From BRHc4a sp049323915 (GTDB lineage: Bacteria; Bacillota; Desulfotomaculia; Desulfotomaculales; Desulfocucumaceae): a stretch of 64,000 bases of DNA. The stretch covers positions 1 to 64,000 of the forward strand of contig JBMOPC010000024.1 of NCBI GenBank assembly GCA_049323915.1, read 5' to 3'. The translations under genes were made by a program, and so were the position numbers. Shown here piece after piece: positions 41,963-50,777 of the stretch (position 1 is the stretch's first letter; each line of letters begins with the position of its first letter). The notes beneath the pieces were generated by a model. That model saw nothing but the letters and a program-made list of their open reading frames with translations. It was not told the origin of the DNA and did no database searches.

Positions 41963-43366
41963 ATGCCTGTAGTGTTTTGCGGTGTTTGCCCCCACCCGCC
42001 CATAATGGTGCCGGCGGTCGGGAAGAAGAGAACGGACATCGTGGCCAAGTCAGGGCAGGCCATGCTGGAGCTGGGGCGGAGGCTTTTGGAAAGCGGAGCG
42101 CAGTCTGTGGTGATGATTTCGCCCCATGGCCCGGTATTCACAGACGGAATAGCCATCAACGCAAACCCGGTGTTGAAAGGGAACCTAAAAAAATTCGGCG
42201 CCCCGGAGGTTTCTTTTGAGCTGGAGAACGATCTGCCGCTGGCCGGGTCGATTCACAGCTGCGCCCGGGATGAAGGCATTCTGACTCTTGAGATGGACAA
42301 GAAGGCGGCGGACCAGTACGGTGTCGGCGCCGACCTGGACCACGGGCTGACAGTGCCGCTGTATTTCCTGCGGGAGGCGGGGGTCCGGCTGCCGCTGGTG
42401 GCTGTGTACATGGGGCTACTGCCCCGTGAAAAGCTTTATATTTTTGGTACTGCCGTTCAGAAGGCCATTGAGGCTTCGGGAAAGAAGGTGGCGGTACTGG
42501 CCAGCGGGGACCTCTCCCACTGTCTTACCCCGGACGCCCCCGGGGGATATGAGCCCAGGGGCAGGGAATTTGACGGGGAAATGGTCAGGCTGTTGGGCGG
42601 CGCCGATGTCAAGGGTGTTATGAACATGGACCCGGTGCTGGTTGAAAAGGCGGGGGAGTGCGGCATGAGGCCCATTATAATGATGCTGGGGGCGCTGGAC
42701 GGGTACTCGGTGGAATCGGAGGTGCTTTCCTACGAGGGCCCCTTTGGTGTGGGCTATATGGTGGCCGCCCTCAGGCCCGTTTCAGCCGGGGCTGACAGGC
42801 GTTTCCTGGATGCCTTTGATCAAAAAAGCCAGGCCGGCGCTAAGCACAGGAAAACCGGGGAAGGCTACCTGCCCGGAATAGCCAGGGAATCCCTGGAGCG
42901 CTACAGCAAAGGCGAGAAGTTCAAAATACCGCCTGGCGAGATGCCGGATGAATTCAGCAAGCCTGCGGGTGTGTTCGTCTCTCTAAAAAAAGACGGTATG
43001 CTAAGGGGATGCATAGGCACAATTTTTCCACAATACAGTAATACTATCGAGGAAACCATAAACAACGCCATCAGCGCCGGCCACCGCGACCCGCGCTTTC
43101 ACCCGGTAAGGCCGGAAGAGCTGGACGATCTCGATATATCCGTGGATGTGCTGCACGCCCCCGAGCCGGTTAAAGGCAAGGAGGGGCTGGACCCGGCCCG
43201 CTATGGCGTCATTGTGAGGTCCGGCAGAAGGCAGGGCCTGCTGCTGCCCAACCTGGAAGGCGTGGACACTGTGGATCAGCAGATTGACATTGCCCGCCAG
43301 AAGGCCGGCATAGGCCCGGGAGAGCCCATTGAGATAGAGAGGTTTGAGGTGGTAAGGCACAAATAA
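41963..43366 (+). CDS. Memo-AMMECR1 fusion protein (AmmeMemoRadiSam system)
   Basis: 467 residues from ATG 41963 (after AAAGGTG; frame opens at 41945). Residues 1-270 are a class III extradiol dioxygenase/Memo-like domain (CPHPPIMVPAVG, ISPHGPVF, DLDHGLTVPLYF, GDLSHCL). Residues about 295-467 are an AMMECR1 domain (GVFVSLKKDGMLRGCIGTI, HRDPRFHPV). The radical SAM partner follows. The three-part AmmeMemoRadiSam set is widespread in anaerobes and archaea, but its reaction is unknown. The fusion supports a shared complex. Confidence 0.93.
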   Translation: MPVVFCGVCPHPPIMVPAVGKKRTDIVAKSGQAMLELGRRLLESGAQSVVMISPHGPVFTDGIAINANPVLKGNLKKFGAPEVSFELENDLPLAGSIHSCARDEGILTLEMDKKAADQYGVGADLDHGLTVPLYFLREAGVRLPLVAVYMGLLPREKLYIFGTAVQKAIEASGKKVAVLASGDLSHCLTPDAPGGYEPRGREFDGEMVRLLGGADVKGVMNMDPVLVEKAGECGMRPIIMMLGALDGYSVESEVLSYEGPFGVGYMVAALRPVSAGADRRFLDAFDQKSQAGAKHRKTGEGYLPGIARESLERYSKGEKFKIPPGEMPDEFSKPAGVFVSLKKDGMLRGCIGTIFPQYSNTIEETINNAISAGHRDPRFHPVRPEELDDLDISVDVLHAPEPVKGKEGLDPARYGVIVRSGRRQGLLLPNLEGVDTVDQQIDIARQKAGIGPGEPIEIERFEVVRHK

Positions 43367-43390
43367 ATATGCTAAAGGGTATGGATACTT

Positions 43391-43427
43391 GGTCGGAATA
43401 CAGAATTCAGGAGCCAGAATCCAGAAT
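43391..43427. repeat. CAGAATTCAGGAGC-type repeat
   Basis: GGTCGGAATACAGAATTCAG at 43391-43410 is identical to the sequence at the end of the MFS gene (6253-6272), followed by GAGCCAGAATCCAGAATAAG. Confidence 0.65.
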
Positions 43428-43478
43428 AAGAATTGAAATTTTTGCCAGGATATAAGCTTCGGGATGTGAGGGTGAATT

Positions 43479-44501
43479 ATGGTCACTCATGTAAAGGAAA
43501 ACGGGGCGGAAGTACTCTTTTATGAAAAAGGCAGCGACGGCAGGACTTTTTGCAAGGTCTGCCCCAAGCTCTGCAATATAAGGCCCGGCCACCGGGGCTT
43601 CTGCAGGGTCCGGGAAAACAGGGACGGCACACTTTACGCCACCAACTACGGCCAGTGCACCTCGTACGCCATGGACCCAATTGAAAAAAAGCCACTTTAC
43701 CACTTCCATCCGGGGACTTCCATACTTTCACTGGGAACCATGGGGTGCAACCTGCGCTGCGGTTTCTGCCAGAACTGGGAGATAGCCCACGGCGATCCCA
43801 GGTCGGTGTACTTAAGCCCCGAAAGGGCGGTGGAGGCTGCCCTGGACGCCCGTGAAAAGGGCGTCAGGTGCGTTGGGCTGGCATACACCTACTCTGAGCC
43901 CTTCATGTGGTACGAGTACGTGTACGACACGGCAATGCTGGCCCGTGAAAAAGGGCTGAAAAACGTACTGGTGACCAACGGCTATGTGAACGAGGAGCCC
44001 TTGGGGAAAATAGTCCCTTTTATCGATGCCATGAACATAGATGTAAAGGGTTTTACCGATAAGTATTACAGGGAGGCCTGCGCCGGGCGGCTGGACCCGG
44101 TGATCAGGACGGTGGAGATATCCCGCCGGGAATGCCACGTGGAGATAACCACCCTGCTGGTGCCGGGGCTGAACGACTCCAGGGAGGAAATAGAGTCCCT
44201 GGCCCGGTGGCTGTCCGGGCTGGGCAGGGATATTCCGCTCCACTTTTCAAGGTATTTCCCCAACTACAAATACGACCTGGACCCTACACCCTATGAGACG
44301 CTGATTATGGCCAGGGACACGGCCGGACAGCACCTTGACCATGTTTATATCGGGAACGCGCCTGATCTGGACGGTGGGAAAACCCGCTGCCCGCATTGCT
44401 CCGGGGTTGTTATAGACCGCAGGGGCTACCGGACAAAGGTGGATGGTCTTGCGGGAGACGCCTGCGCGGGCTGCGGAGGCAAAGTGAATGTGGTGGTATA
44501 A
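43479..44501 (+). CDS. amrS: AmmeMemoRadiSam system radical SAM enzyme
   Basis: 340 residues. An N-terminal Cys motif (FCKVCPKLCNI, then GFCRVRE), radical SAM cluster TMGCNLRCGFCQNW (CxxxCxxC), and a C-terminal zinc-ribbon-like CPHC...CAGC. This is the AmrS/PflA-like enzyme partnered with Memo and AMMECR1 domains, which the upstream gene carries as a fusion. The enzyme's substrate is not established. ATG 43479 is preceded by GGGATGTGAGGGTG. Its stop is followed at once by a 3 x 63-base tandem repeat. Confidence 0.93.
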   Translation: MVTHVKENGAEVLFYEKGSDGRTFCKVCPKLCNIRPGHRGFCRVRENRDGTLYATNYGQCTSYAMDPIEKKPLYHFHPGTSILSLGTMGCNLRCGFCQNWEIAHGDPRSVYLSPERAVEAALDAREKGVRCVGLAYTYSEPFMWYEYVYDTAMLAREKGLKNVLVTNGYVNEEPLGKIVPFIDAMNIDVKGFTDKYYREACAGRLDPVIRTVEISRRECHVEITTLLVPGLNDSREEIESLARWLSGLGRDIPLHFSRYFPNYKYDLDPTPYETLIMARDTAGQHLDHVYIGNAPDLDGGKTRCPHCSGVVIDRRGYRTKVDGLAGDACAGCGGKVNVVV

Positions 44502-44504
44502 AGG

Positions 44505-44690
44505 AATGGGGACACACCTGCTGAAGGCCGGGTCATCCTCTTAGGACAGGAATGTCCCCAATATGAGAATGGGGACACACCTGCTGAAGGCCGGGTCATC
44601 CTCTTAGGACAGGAATGTCCCCAATATGAGAATGGGGACACACCTGCTGAAGGCCGGGTCATCCTCTTAGGACAGGAATGTCCCCAATTA
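44505..44690. repeat. three tandem 63-base units, GGGGACA...TGTCCCC family
   Basis: Nearly identical units starting at 44505, 44568 and 44631. Each begins ATGGGGACACACCTGCTGAA and ends GGACAGGAATGTCCCCA, so TGGGGACA and TGTCCCCA form 8-base inverted ends. Related copies overlap cobS (34198-34352) and ilvD (63018-63055). The form resembles palindromic units mobilised by REP-associated tyrosine transposases. Confidence 0.9.
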
Positions 44691-44741
44691 ATCCGGCGCT
44701 GTAAATATACAGGCGCTGCAAATTATAAGGGGGGTTGGTTG

Positions 44742-45512
44742 ATGGAACTGATGGATAAAATACACCAGCTGGCCGGCCTGATGATGTCAAGCAGAAAAAC
44801 AATGGTGCTTACCGGGGCCGGGATTTCCACCGAGAGCGGCATACCTGACTTCAGGGGGCCTGACGGTCTGTGGAACAAGGTTGACCCCATGTATGTATTT
44901 TCGGCCGACACTTTTGTATACAGGCCGGAGGTGTTTTACAAGACCGGGATGCCTCTGCTGGGCGAGCTGCAGGAGGCCAGGCCCAACGCCGCCCACGAGG
45001 TTATCGCCGGGCTGGAGCAGGCCGGGCTGGTCTGGGCGGTGGTGACACAAAATGTCGACGGGCTGCACCAGAAGGCCGGATCGAAGATGGTTTTTGAGCT
45101 GCACGGCCACCTGAGGTCGGCCACCTGCATGAAGTGCCGCCAGGTAATACCCTGGGAGACGCTGGTGGGGATGGTGAAAGAAGGGCAGATGCCTCCCCGA
45201 CATCAGTCCTGCGGGGGTGTTTACAAGCCGGACGCGGTGTTTTTCGGAGACCCCCTGCCCGGAGACTTTTACGACTGCTGCCGTGAGGTATCGGACAGCG
45301 ACCTGCTCATAGTGGTGGGTTCAAGCCTGGAGGTGTCACCGGTCAACTATCTTCCGGGGCTATGCAAAAAGCTGGTGATAATAAACCTGGGTGAGACCAC
45401 TTACGACCACAGGGCATACCTCAGGATAGAGGCCATGGCGGGGGAGTCATTCACGCTGCTGGCAGACGTCCTCCGGAAACAGGGTGTGCGTCTGTCCGGT
45501 GAAATAGCGTGA
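44742..45512 (+). CDS. NAD-dependent protein deacylase, sirtuin
   Basis: 256 residues from ATG 44742, after GGGGGGTTGGTTG. Sirtuin motifs: GAGISTESGIPDFRGPDGLW, TQNVDGLHQKAG, catalytic His in ELHGHLRSATC, VVGSSLEVSP. The zinc site has CMKC but the second pair reads RHQSCGG, so one Cys appears replaced by His. Removes acyl groups from lysines using NAD. Followed 25 bases later by a DUF72 gene, probably in one transcript. Confidence 0.93.
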   Translation: MELMDKIHQLAGLMMSSRKTMVLTGAGISTESGIPDFRGPDGLWNKVDPMYVFSADTFVYRPEVFYKTGMPLLGELQEARPNAAHEVIAGLEQAGLVWAVVTQNVDGLHQKAGSKMVFELHGHLRSATCMKCRQVIPWETLVGMVKEGQMPPRHQSCGGVYKPDAVFFGDPLPGDFYDCCREVSDSDLLIVVGSSLEVSPVNYLPGLCKKLVIINLGETTYDHRAYLRIEAMAGESFTLLADVLRKQGVRLSGEIA

Positions 45513-45537
45513 ATCGCCGCCGGGCGGGTGATTTGTG

Positions 45538-46326
45538 ATGATATATGTAGGAACGGCGGGGTACAGCTATGAAGACTGGAAGGGGCCCTTTTACCCCGAA
45601 AAGGCCGACAAAAAAGAAATGCTGACCATATACGCCCGGGAGTTCCGGTTCACCGAGGTGAACAGCACATACTACCGGCTGCCGAACAAATACATGATGT
45701 ACAACATGCAGGCCAAGGTTCCGGAAGATTTTCAGTTTGTGATTAAGGCATACAAGTCTCTGACCCATGAACGTGAAAACAACCACCAGGACTTTATCTC
45801 CTTTGCCGATGCGCTTCAGCCTCTGGTGGAATCGGGCAGGTTTGGGTGCATACTGGCCCAGTTCCCCCAGAGCTTCAGGCTTAGCGGCGCCAATGTGGCC
45901 TATGTAAGGGAATTGGGACACAGGCTGGGCGGGCTGGGCACGGTGGTGGAATTCCGGCACGGCGAGTGGCTGAGGGATGACATATTCCGGTTCCTGGCCG
46001 AGCAGGGGCTGGGCTATGTCTGCGTGGACGAGCCGGGGCTGAAAGGGCTGGTCCCGCCCGAGGCCAGGGCCACCGGGCCCACGGCGTACGTGCGGTTTCA
46101 CGGGCGCAACCGTGAAAAATGGTGGAACCACAGGGAAAGTTACGAGAGGTACGATTACCTGTACTCCGGGGATGAGCTGGCGGAATGGGTTCCCAAGATA
46201 GCCGGTCTGGCGCGGGAGGCCAAAAAGGTATACGTGAGCATGAACAACCACTACCGGGGCCAGGCTGTGGTAAACGCCCGGATGATCAGGAAAATACTGG
46301 AAATGGCCGGTGAAAAGGTGTTTTAA
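45538..46326 (+). CDS. DUF72 (YecE-like) protein
   Basis: 262 residues from ATG 45538. Family signature at the N-terminus (VGTAGYSYEDWKGPFYP), then FTEVNSTYYRLP, VIKAYKSLTHE and the C-terminal YVRFHGRN and MNNHYRGQAV blocks. DUF72 proteins are TIM-barrel-like with unknown function. It sits between sirtuin and sfsA in a likely three-gene unit. Confidence 0.92.
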   Translation: MIYVGTAGYSYEDWKGPFYPEKADKKEMLTIYAREFRFTEVNSTYYRLPNKYMMYNMQAKVPEDFQFVIKAYKSLTHERENNHQDFISFADALQPLVESGRFGCILAQFPQSFRLSGANVAYVRELGHRLGGLGTVVEFRHGEWLRDDIFRFLAEQGLGYVCVDEPGLKGLVPPEARATGPTAYVRFHGRNREKWWNHRESYERYDYLYSGDELAEWVPKIAGLAREAKKVYVSMNNHYRGQAVVNARMIRKILEMAGEKVF

Positions 46327-46367
46327 ACAGGCTGGGGGCCTGAATTTAGGCTGCAGGGACTGAAAAA

Positions 46368-47093
46368 ATGAATAAGACAGGTGACCAAATGTGCCGGGTA
46401 TTCTTGCCTGGCAATTTGAGAGAAGCTGTGTTTATAGCCAGGCTCAACCGCTTTGTGGCCGAAATAAGGGTTGACGGGCAGACTGAGCTGGCCCATGTGC
46501 CCAGTTCCGGGAGAATGGCCGAGCTTTTATACCCTGGGGCGCGTGTTTTTGCGGTGCTGCAGACAAATCCCGGGGCAAGGCTTAAGCGCAGGATTTTGCT
46601 GGCCGAAATGGATGGCTTCCCGGTGTCCGTGGATTCACTGCTTCCCAACAGGCTGGTTCACAGGGCTTTAGCTCAAGGGTGTCTGCCCGAAATCCAGGGA
46701 TACCGGGGTATAAAGCGGGAGGCGGCATACGGAGCGGGAAGGTTTGACTTTTTTCTCACGGAGGGCCCGGGGAAGGGGTGCTACCTGGAGGTTAAGTCGG
46801 TAACACTGGTGGAAGATGGTGTGGCCCTTTTCCCTGACGCTCCCTCGGAGCGGGGGGCGAGGCACCTGGAAGAACTGGCCGCCGCCCGGCGGGAAGGCTA
46901 CCGGGCGGTGGTCCTTTTTGTGATCCAGAGGGAGGATGCCAGGTGTTTTAAGCCCAACAGCCGGCAGGACCCGCGCTTTGGCCTCGGTCTTTCTGCGGCG
47001 GCCCTGGCGGGGGTGGAGGTGCTGGCAAGGCGATGCAGGGTGTCCCTGCGGGAGGTGGCCCTGGATGTGACGGTGCCGGTTTTACTAATCTGA
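46368..47093 (+). CDS. sfsA: DNA/RNA nuclease SfsA
   Basis: 241 residues from ATG 46368 (an internal ATG at 46389 is the alternative). SfsA blocks: ARLNRFVAEIRVDG, AHVPSSGRMAELL, GRFDFFL, CYLEVKSVTLVEDG and FPDAPSERGARHL. Described as a sugar-fermentation stimulation protein with nuclease fold. Forty bases after the DUF72 gene. Confidence 0.93.
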   Translation: MNKTGDQMCRVFLPGNLREAVFIARLNRFVAEIRVDGQTELAHVPSSGRMAELLYPGARVFAVLQTNPGARLKRRILLAEMDGFPVSVDSLLPNRLVHRALAQGCLPEIQGYRGIKREAAYGAGRFDFFLTEGPGKGCYLEVKSVTLVEDGVALFPDAPSERGARHLEELAAARREGYRAVVLFVIQREDARCFKPNSRQDPRFGLGLSAAALAGVEVLARRCRVSLREVALDVTVPVLLI

Positions 47094-47110
47094 AGCGTCA
47101 TAAAAGATAT

Positions 47111-47134
47111 TTAAGCCACAGAGATCACAGAGAT
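47111..47134 (+). repeat. TTAAGCCACAGAGATCACAG repeat, inverted copy at 50727
   Basis: TTAAGCCACAGAGATCACAG recurs as its reverse complement at about 50731-50750, so the two copies flank argC-argJ-argB in opposite orientation. Confidence 0.75.
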
Positions 47135-47270
47135 ATTTACGGAGATGTTTAAGAAGAAAAATGTCGATCAATGCTTTATTTTCACTGTGTGGTATAATTA
47201 CCCGGCAGGAAGACTGTTTTTGCTTAAGGAATACAATAAGATATTTTTTTGACAGTGCCGCAGTTTTGTG

Positions 47271-47320
47271 TTGACAGGACATATTGTATAATTATACACT
47301 CAGATGTATAAATATTATTG
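47271..47320 (+). promoter_or_regulatory. arg operon promoter with ARG-box-like operators
   Basis: TTGACA (47271-47276) and TATACA (47293-47298, 16-base spacing). The palindrome TGTATAATTATACA (47286-47299) covers the -10, followed six bases later by TGTATAAATATTAT. Both fit the weak consensus of ArgR boxes in Firmicutes, so arginine repression by ArgR is likely. Confidence 0.6.
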
Positions 47321-47338
47321 GCGGCCGGTGCCAGTTTT

Positions 47339-47361
47339 CCACCCGGAACCGGGTGGTTTTT
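47339..47361 (+). terminator. leader terminator/attenuator of the arg operon
   Basis: CCACCC/GGGTGG stem, loop GGAACC, then TTTTT, placed between the promoter and argC. No leader peptide is obvious. It could attenuate the operon. Confidence 0.55.
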
Positions 47362-47387
47362 CAGGTTAAGAGGGGGAGGAGAAGGAA

Positions 47388-48443
47388 TTGACGCTATCAG
47401 GGGAAATCAGAGTCGGTGTTATTGGAGCTACGGGTTACGCCGGGGCGGAACTGGTCAGGATTCTGTCGGAACATCCCAATGCCAGGCTGGCCGGGCTGAC
47501 CACCCAGAGTTACGCCGACAAGCCCTTTTGGGAAGTGTATCCCCACCTGTATAAACATACAAATATGATGTGCAAAGAGCTTGATCTGCCGGAACTGGTG
47601 GAGAAATGCGACGTGATATTCACGGCGCTGCCGCACGGGCACTCCATGCCCGTGGCTGCGGAGGTGCACAGGCAGGGCAGGAGAATGGTGGACCTGGGCG
47701 CCGACTTCAGGTTTAACGACGCCTGCATATACGAGAAATGGTACAGGGTGGACCACACCGAGCCCGTTATAAATCAGCAGGCGGCATACGGCCTCCCGGA
47801 GATACACCGTGACATAATAAAGGAAGCGAGTATTGTGGCCAATCCCGGCTGCTACCCCACCAGCGCCATACTGGGGCTGGCGCCTCTGCTGAAAAACGGG
47901 CTGGTGGAAACAAGGGGCATTGTGATAGATTCAAAGTCCGGGGTTTCCGGGGCGGGAAGGGCGCTGTCCCTAAACACCCATTACTGCGAGGTCAACGAGA
48001 GCATCAAGGCCTATAATGTGGCAGTGCACAGGCATACTCCGGAAATTGAGCAGGAACTGAGCTTATTGGCCGGTGAAGAACTGGTGGTGTCTTTTACGCC
48101 GCACCTCACTCCTATGAACAGGGGCATTTTGGGCACCATATACGCAAACCTCGGGGCCAGCGCAGGGCTGGGAGACATTAACGGCTTGTACAGGGAGTTT
48201 TACAAGGACAGCCCCTTCGTGAGGATACTTCCCCCGGGCATGCTGCCGGCCACAAAGCAGGTTTGCGGATCCAACCACTGCGATATAGGAATTGTTGTAG
48301 ATGACAGGACCGGCAGGGTAGTGGTCCTTTCGGCCATCGACAATCTTATCAAGGGGGCGTCGGGGCAGGCTGTGCAGAACATGAACATTATGTTCGGGCT
48401 GCCGGAGGATGCCGGGCTGGGCAGGCCGGGGATGTACCCGTAA
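47388..48443 (+). CDS. argC: N-acetyl-gamma-glutamyl-phosphate reductase
   Basis: 351 residues. TTG 47388 follows GAGGAGAAGGAA. NADP fold GVIGATGYAGAELVRIL at the N-terminus, active site ANPGCYPTSAIL (Cys nucleophile, about 153), SKSGVSGAGR and a conserved HRHTPEIEQEL. Third step of arginine biosynthesis. First gene of argC-J-B-D-carB-F. Confidence 0.97.
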   Translation: MTLSGEIRVGVIGATGYAGAELVRILSEHPNARLAGLTTQSYADKPFWEVYPHLYKHTNMMCKELDLPELVEKCDVIFTALPHGHSMPVAAEVHRQGRRMVDLGADFRFNDACIYEKWYRVDHTEPVINQQAAYGLPEIHRDIIKEASIVANPGCYPTSAILGLAPLLKNGLVETRGIVIDSKSGVSGAGRALSLNTHYCEVNESIKAYNVAVHRHTPEIEQELSLLAGEELVVSFTPHLTPMNRGILGTIYANLGASAGLGDINGLYREFYKDSPFVRILPPGMLPATKQVCGSNHCDIGIVVDDRTGRVVVLSAIDNLIKGASGQAVQNMNIMFGLPEDAGLGRPGMYP

Positions 48444-48447
48444 TATT

Positions 48448-48480
48448 GGAAGTTGGAGGCCGGAGGTTAGAGGTTGGAAA
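48448..48480. repeat. GGAGG-rich repeat between argC and argJ
   Basis: GGAAGTTGGAGGCCGGAGG with TTAGAGGTTGG, similar to the run at 25227-25257. Then AATTGGCGTAACGTCAATT, a near-palindrome. Confidence 0.45.
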
Positions 48481-48536
48481 ATCGGTTGAAATTGGCGTAA
48501 CGTCAATTTCAAATTAGATATATGGGGGTTTGAAAG

Positions 48537-49754
48537 GTGTCTGTGCATAAATATGAAGAAGTTCCCGGCGGGATTACCGCAGCCTTGGGGTATAAGGCCT
48601 CAGGGGTGGCCGCCGGTGTAAAATATGTTGGTAAAAAGGATATAGCGGTCATCTATTCGGAGTGCGAGGCCGCGGCGGCAGGGGTGTTTACCACAAACGC
48701 GGTAAAGGCGGCCCCGGTTTTGCTGGATATGGAAAGGGTGGCCCTGGGCAGGGCCAGGGCCATAGTGGTAAACAGCGGAAACGCCAATGCATGCAATGGA
48801 CGCCGGGGGATGGAGGACGCCCTGGCCATGACCGCCGAGGCGGCCCGCCTTCTCGGGATACCTGAGGAAAGTATTCTGGTTTCCTCAACAGGTGTCATCG
48901 GACAGCCGATGCCCATGGACCGCGTAATTCCCGGTATACGGGCGGCGGTGGAGGCTCTCAGCGAAAAAGGGGGCAGGGATGCCGCCGAGGCCATTATGAC
49001 CACAGATATAGAATTAAAGGAAAGCGCCGTCAGGTTCCAGTCGGGGGGAAAAACGGTCACTGTGGGGGCAATGGCCAAAGGGTCGGGAATGATCCACCCG
49101 AATATGGCCACCATGCTGTGCTTTATCACCACCGACGCCGCGGTTGACCCGGCCTGCCTCAGGGAGTGCCTGACCTATGCAGCGGACAGGAGTTTTAACA
49201 TGGTGACGGTGGACGGTGATACCAGCACCAACGACATGGTGTTGGCCCTGGCCAACGGAATGGCCGGCAACAGTGAGATTAAGTCCGGGGGAGAGGGATT
49301 CCTGGCATTCCGTGAGGCCCTCACGTATGTATGCATGGCCCTGGCCAAGGCGGTGGCCCGGGATGGCGAGGGGGCCACAAAATTAATAGAGGTCAGGGTG
49401 GTAAACGCCCTCACTGAAAGGGACGCCGGGCTTGCGGCCAGGAGCGTGACCGCATCAAGCCTTTTCAAGGCGGCGGTGTTCGGACAGGACGCCAACTGGG
49501 GCAGGATATTATGCGCCGCCGGGTACTCCGGCGCACAATTCAACCCCGGTGTGGTAGACATATACCTTGGCGGAGTGCAGGTGGCCAAAGACGGGGCTGG
49601 GCTGACCTTTGACGAAGAGGCGGCGGCTGCGGCCCTGGCCGGGGACACGGTGCAGGTGTTAATCGACCTGAAGGAGGGAAGCTATGGGGCCTGCGCCTGG
49701 GGCTGCGACCTGACTTACGAGTATGTAAAGATAAATGGTAGTTATAGAACGTAA
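48537..49754 (+). CDS. argJ: ornithine acetyltransferase / N-acetylglutamate synthase
   Basis: 405 residues. GTG 48537 after ATGGGGG. The self-cleavage site KGSGMIHPNMATML (cut before the Thr at about 190) divides the precursor into two subunits. Other blocks: NSGNANAC, STGVIGQPMP, DGDTSTND, FGQDANWGRI. Recycles the acetyl group from acetylornithine to glutamate, making the pathway cyclic; no argA or argE is needed. Confidence 0.97.
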   Translation: MSVHKYEEVPGGITAALGYKASGVAAGVKYVGKKDIAVIYSECEAAAAGVFTTNAVKAAPVLLDMERVALGRARAIVVNSGNANACNGRRGMEDALAMTAEAARLLGIPEESILVSSTGVIGQPMPMDRVIPGIRAAVEALSEKGGRDAAEAIMTTDIELKESAVRFQSGGKTVTVGAMAKGSGMIHPNMATMLCFITTDAAVDPACLRECLTYAADRSFNMVTVDGDTSTNDMVLALANGMAGNSEIKSGGEGFLAFREALTYVCMALAKAVARDGEGATKLIEVRVVNALTERDAGLAARSVTASSLFKAAVFGQDANWGRILCAAGYSGAQFNPGVVDIYLGGVQVAKDGAGLTFDEEAAAAALAGDTVQVLIDLKEGSYGACAWGCDLTYEYVKINGSYRT

Positions 49755-49765
49755 AAGAAAGGCGG

Positions 49766-50662
49766 ATGAATCAATTGCCCAGCCCTCTGGAGAAAGCCTC
49801 GATACTGGTGGAGGCGCTTCCTTATATTAAAAAGTTTTACGGCAAGACCGTAGTGATTAAGTACGGCGGCCACGCTATGATAAATGACGAACTGAAACAG
49901 GCTGTGCTGACCGACGTGGTGCTTATGAAATACGTTGGCATGCACCCGGTGATTGTGCACGGCGGAGGCCCGGAAATCACCGGCATGCTCAAAAGGCTGA
50001 ACATAGAGTCCAGCTTTGTTGGGGGCCTGCGGGTCACGGACCGGGAGACCATGGAGATTGCCGAAATGGTGCTGGTGGGTAAGCTGAACAAGGACATTGT
50101 ATCCCGGGTAAACAGGTACGGCGGTCGGGCTGTGGGGCTCTCCGGCAAGGATGCCGGACTGCTGCAGGCGGTGAAGAAAAACGGCCGGGTAAAACGGCCT
50201 GACGGGACCACTGAGGCCGTGGACATAGGTTATGTGGGTGAAATATCCGGAGTCAATTCCGACATAGCAAACACACTGATACGGGAGGGCTACATTCCCG
50301 TCATCGCCCCGGTGGCGGTGGGGGATCAGGGAGAAAGCTACAATATCAATGCTGATACCGCAGCCAGCGCTTTGGCCGTGGCCCTTAAGGCCGACAAGCT
50401 GATAATTCTCACCGACGTTGAAGGAATACTGGAGGACAGGGCCAACCCGGAAAGCCTTATCTCCACCATAACAAGGGCAGAGGTTCCCGGGCTGGTGGAC
50501 CGGGGGATAATAGACGGAGGGATGATACCCAAGGTGGAGTGCTGTGTCAGGGCACTTGAAGGGGAGGTCAAGACCACCCACATACTGGACGGCAGGGTGC
50601 CGCACTCCATACTGCTGGAGGTGTTCACAGACAAGGGGATTGGGACAATGGTGGTGGAATAA
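49766..50662 (+). CDS. argB: acetylglutamate kinase
   Basis: 298 residues. ATG 49766 has a close GGCGG; TTG 49775 is possible. Amino acid kinase motifs: VVIKYGGHAM, IVHGGGPEI, FVGGLRVTD and VGDQGESYNINADTAAS. Phosphorylates N-acetylglutamate, the committed and arginine-sensitive step. The stop codon abuts the GAACTCAGAACTCAGAA repeat. Confidence 0.97.
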   Translation: MNQLPSPLEKASILVEALPYIKKFYGKTVVIKYGGHAMINDELKQAVLTDVVLMKYVGMHPVIVHGGGPEITGMLKRLNIESSFVGGLRVTDRETMEIAEMVLVGKLNKDIVSRVNRYGGRAVGLSGKDAGLLQAVKKNGRVKRPDGTTEAVDIGYVGEISGVNSDIANTLIREGYIPVIAPVAVGDQGESYNINADTAASALAVALKADKLIILTDVEGILEDRANPESLISTITRAEVPGLVDRGIIDGGMIPKVECCVRALEGEVKTTHILDGRVPHSILLEVFTDKGIGTMVVE

Positions 50663-50750
50663 GAACTCAGAACTCAGAACTCAGAATGGAAAGGAAATCA
50701 GGCGTTGGGATTACAGATCTCTGAGTCCTCTGTGATCTCTGTGGCTTAAT
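50660..50750. repeat. CAGAACTCAGAA repeat and inverted CACAGAGATCACAG copy after argB
   Basis: Three GAACTCAGAA units from 50664, starting at the argB TAA. Then CCTCTGTGATCTCTGTGGCTTAA, the inverse of 47111-47134. Together they fill the argB-argD gap. Confidence 0.75.
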
Positions 50751-50777
50751 CAGTATTGAACGAAGGTGGGACTGAAG

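Noticed and set aside
44426..44662. 78-residue minus-strand ORF with repeated GVSPFSYWGHSCPKR units
   Set aside because: It is only the translation of the 63-base tandem repeat running into antisense of the radical SAM gene.
44505..44690. CRISPR-like array
   Set aside because: Units are directly abutting with no unique spacers and no cas genes; it is a tandem repeat.
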